In this document: positions 62,104 through 64,000 of the stretch, in pieces | Numbering within the stretch: the first letter of the stretch is position 1 | How the letters are laid out: every line of letters begins with the position of its first letter | Source of the DNA: Candidatus Pelagibacter communis | Lineage (GTDB): Bacteria > Pseudomonadota > Alphaproteobacteria > Pelagibacterales > Pelagibacteraceae | Assembly (NCBI RefSeq): GCF_012932795.1 | Contig: NZ_LANA01000001.1 | Coordinates: forward strand, 564,858-628,857 | Reading direction: 5' to 3' | DNA: 64,000 bases | The notes under the pieces: generated by a model | The model's input: the letters and a program-made list of their open reading frames with translations, nothing else | Told to the model about the DNA's origin: nothing | The model's database searches: none | Program-made: the position numbers and the translations under genes

Positions 62104-64000
62104 TTAAGCGACCATACTCTCAGCTTTTTGTAAATCAACGGCTACTAATTGGCTAATTCCTTTTTCAGGCATAGTAACCCCATAGAGTCTGTTCATTTTA
62201 GACATTGTTAGAGCGTGGTGAGTAACAATAATAAATTTAGTATTAGTTATTTTTGTTAAATCTTCTAAGAGACTACAAAATCTTGTTACGTTGGCATCAT
62301 CAAGCGGAGCATCAACTTCGTCTAACACACAGATCGGGGACGGATTAGTCAGGAACACAGCAAAGATAAGTGATAAAGCTGTTAAAGCCTGTTCACCACC
62401 AGAAAGTAAAGTTATAGACTGTAGTCTTTTGCCTGGAGGACTTACTAGCATTTCTAAACCAGCTTCTAGTGGATCATCAGAGTCTACTAGTTCTAGTTTG
62501 GCATTTCCTCCATTAAATAATTTTGTATAGACTTCGTTAAACTTTCTGTTAACTTTTTTAAATGCTTCTAAAAGCTTCTCCCGTCCTTTTTGGTTTAACT
62601 CATTAATACTCTCTTTTAATTTAATGATTGCAGATACAAGATCTTCTCTATCTTGTTCCATTTTTTTAATTTCTGTTTCATATTTGTTTGTTTCTTCATC
62701 AGCTCTCAAGTTAACTGAGCCAAGCTTTTCTCTTTCTCTCTTTTTTTTATCTAATGATTCTTCTTGATCAATTGAGTTTGGTAGTTCTTCAACACCATTT
62801 AAATTGGAATTTTCAAGAATATCATCTTCTTTAAGATTAAGTTCAGAACTAACTCTTTCTAATAAATCATCTTTACGTTTTTTTAATCCCTCAATAGTTG
62901 CACCTGAGCTTGCTTTCCTTTCTCTTATTTGAATAGATTTTTCCTGAATATCATTTAATTCAAGCCTCAAAGAATTAATTTTTTTATCTGTCTCTTCAAT
63001 TATTTTTTCATTTTCAATTTTTTCATTTTGTGAAATCCTTAAACCTTCGTTAGTTTGACCTTTTTTTTCTGCTTGGGCTTTGGGTTGCTGGTCACGTTCA
63101 CTTAATTGTGATAATAATTTATTTTTTCTTTCAGTTAATTCTTCTACCATTTTTTGTGAATTTAAAAATAAGTTTTTCCAACTTTCAACTTCATTTTCAA
63201 TAGCTTTAATTCTTTCGTTTCTTTTAATAGATTCTTTTTTTATTGACTGATTTTTACTAAAACTATCTGCATACTTTTCTTGCAATAATTTTATATTTTC
63301 ATTTTTTTTATTAATATTAGAAAGTTTTTTTTTGCTATCTTCATCCTTTAAATTACTTAAAAATTCATCTATTTCTATTTGACATCTATCTAGCAGGGTA
63401 AAAGCTTGATTAATTTCATTATTATTAATTAACTCTTTAATTTTTGTTATTGTGTTCTTAACACTTTTAATTGGATCAATAGCTATATTTATATTTCCAT
63501 CAGCAAAAAAATTAATAATTTCGTCAACAGAATTTTGCTCATCTTTCAATTTTTTTTTGGCCCTTTCCAGATCTTGATTGGATAATTTTTCTGTTTCAAA
63601 ATATTTTGAGTCTATTTCTATTAATTCATTTTTTTCCTCTTTTAATCTTTTTTCATTCGAATTAGCATCTATTACAATTCCTTTTTCTCTATCAATATCT
63701 TCTTCAATAGTTTTAAGGGATCGTTTTATATTTTCTATCTCATCTTGAGTTCTTACATTTTCTTCATCTAAATTTTGCAGTTCTAAATTTAGTCTTTGAA
63801 TCCTTGAGAGGTTTTCAATATTTTTTTCTCTTAATGGAGAAACTTTGTCTGTTTCAACTTTAATGGAGTTCTCAAATACAGTTATTTCCTGATTAAATTT
63901 ATTCACTTCCCCTTCAGCTTCACTATTGATTTCATTTTCTATTTTTATTTCATTATCAATATCTAATAATTTTAAATAATATAAACCTGCTTCAATTTTT
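62104..64000 (-). CDS. smc: Chromosome segregation protein SMC, C-terminal part
   Basis: The reading frame stays open from the TAA at 62104-62106 to the end of the window, so the N-terminal ATPase half lies outside; about 631 residues are seen. Long coiled coil occupies most of the sequence (charged Lys/Glu heptads). The C-terminal ATPase lobe shows FNEVYTKLFNGGNAKLELVD, the signature TLLSGGEQALTALSLIFA and Walker B PICVLDEVDAPLDDANV, all of SMC. SMC organises and segregates chromosomes. The gene abuts atpI, 7 bases away. Confidence 0.94.
   Translation of the reverse strand, partial: KIEAGLYYLKLLDIDNEIKIENEINSEAEGEVNKFNQEITVFENSIKVETDKVSPLREKNIENLSRIQRLNLELQNLDEENVRTQDEIENIKRSLKTIEEDIDREKGIVIDANSNEKRLKEEKNELIEIDSKYFETEKLSNQDLERAKKKLKDEQNSVDEIINFFADGNINIAIDPIKSVKNTITKIKELINNNEINQAFTLLDRCQIEIDEFLSNLKDEDSKKKLSNINKKNENIKLLQEKYADSFSKNQSIKKESIKRNERIKAIENEVESWKNLFLNSQKMVEELTERKNKLLSQLSERDQQPKAQAEKKGQTNEGLRISQNEKIENEKIIEETDKKINSLRLELNDIQEKSIQIRERKASSGATIEGLKKRKDDLLERVSSELNLKEDDILENSNLNGVEELPNSIDQEESLDKKKREREKLGSVNLRADEETNKYETEIKKMEQDREDLVSAIIKLKESINELNQKGREKLLEAFKKVNRKFNEVYTKLFNGGNAKLELVDSDDPLEAGLEMLVSPPGKRLQSITLLSGGEQALTALSLIFAVFLTNPSPICVLDEVDAPLDDANVTRFCSLLEDLTKITNTKFIIVTHHALTMSKMNRLYGVTMPEKGISQLVAVDLQKAESMVA

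Overview
The window is very AT-rich, gene-dense bacterial DNA. It most likely comes from a streamlined marine alphaproteobacterium of the SAR11 (Pelagibacter) type. Supporting signs are tiny or overlapping intergenic spaces, a GcrA cell-cycle regulator, the alphaproteobacterial order coxB-coxA-ctaB-small ORF-ctaG-coxC-surf1, separate b and b' ATP synthase subunits, and a retinal cassette (crtI-crtB-crtY-blh) of the kind used by proteorhodopsin carriers. The assignment rests on gene content and order, not on a search. No stretch over 300 bases lacks a gene; the longest (6451-6700) holds one small membrane-protein frame. I saw no tRNA, rRNA, integrase, transposase or CRISPR array. The only RNA gene recognised is the SRP RNA.

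Layout. 1-6600: a cut coiled-coil gene, a TPR lipoprotein-like or periplasmic protein, a DUF393 protein, the tldD-pmbA protease pair, an FAD oxidoreductase and a DUF6134-like exported protein. 6700-19823: an accessory-looking block of unknown proteins mixed with DNA-processing enzymes. It contains a lysine-rich protein followed in frame by an orphan zinc knuckle, exonuclease I with an unknown partner, a WGR-domain protein, a GHKL ATPase fused to an HExxH metalloprotease motif, RmuC, a large RecB-like nuclease/SF1 helicase and a PD-(D/E)XK nuclease. 19943-32718: thioredoxin, then a 12.5 kb tightly packed minus-strand run rnd-kdsD-lptC-lptB-aroA-cmk-rpsA-ihfB-pyrF-trpF-trpB-trpA-accD-folC. 32735-45652: NDUFA9-like protein, gcrA, an ABC-2 permease, argD-argF, membrane cytochrome c, kdsB-pheA, SRP RNA-dnaX-ybaB, a redox/stress group (quinone reductase, pirin, DoxX, CDGSH, haloacid dehalogenase) and rsmE. 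45714-52599: the cytochrome c oxidase operon, running into thrC. 52599-59706: peroxiredoxin, and opposite it the retinal operon crtI-crtB-crtY-blh, coupled to ispH-thrB-rnhA. 59746-64000: the ATP synthase Fo genes and the 3' part of smc.

The most interesting region is 12010-19047, an operon-like series in which an ATPase-metalloprotease fusion sits directly before RmuC and a helicase-nuclease. With the flanking nucleases it looks like an uncharacterised DNA-repair or anti-phage module; that function is inference. Other points are several housekeeping enzymes with altered catalytic motifs (Cmk without the P-loop lysine, FolC with a changed P-loop, TrpA with Glu for the catalytic Asp, TrpB with a changed PLP-lysine context), promoters abutting start codons, and small membrane-protein frames that are easily missed.
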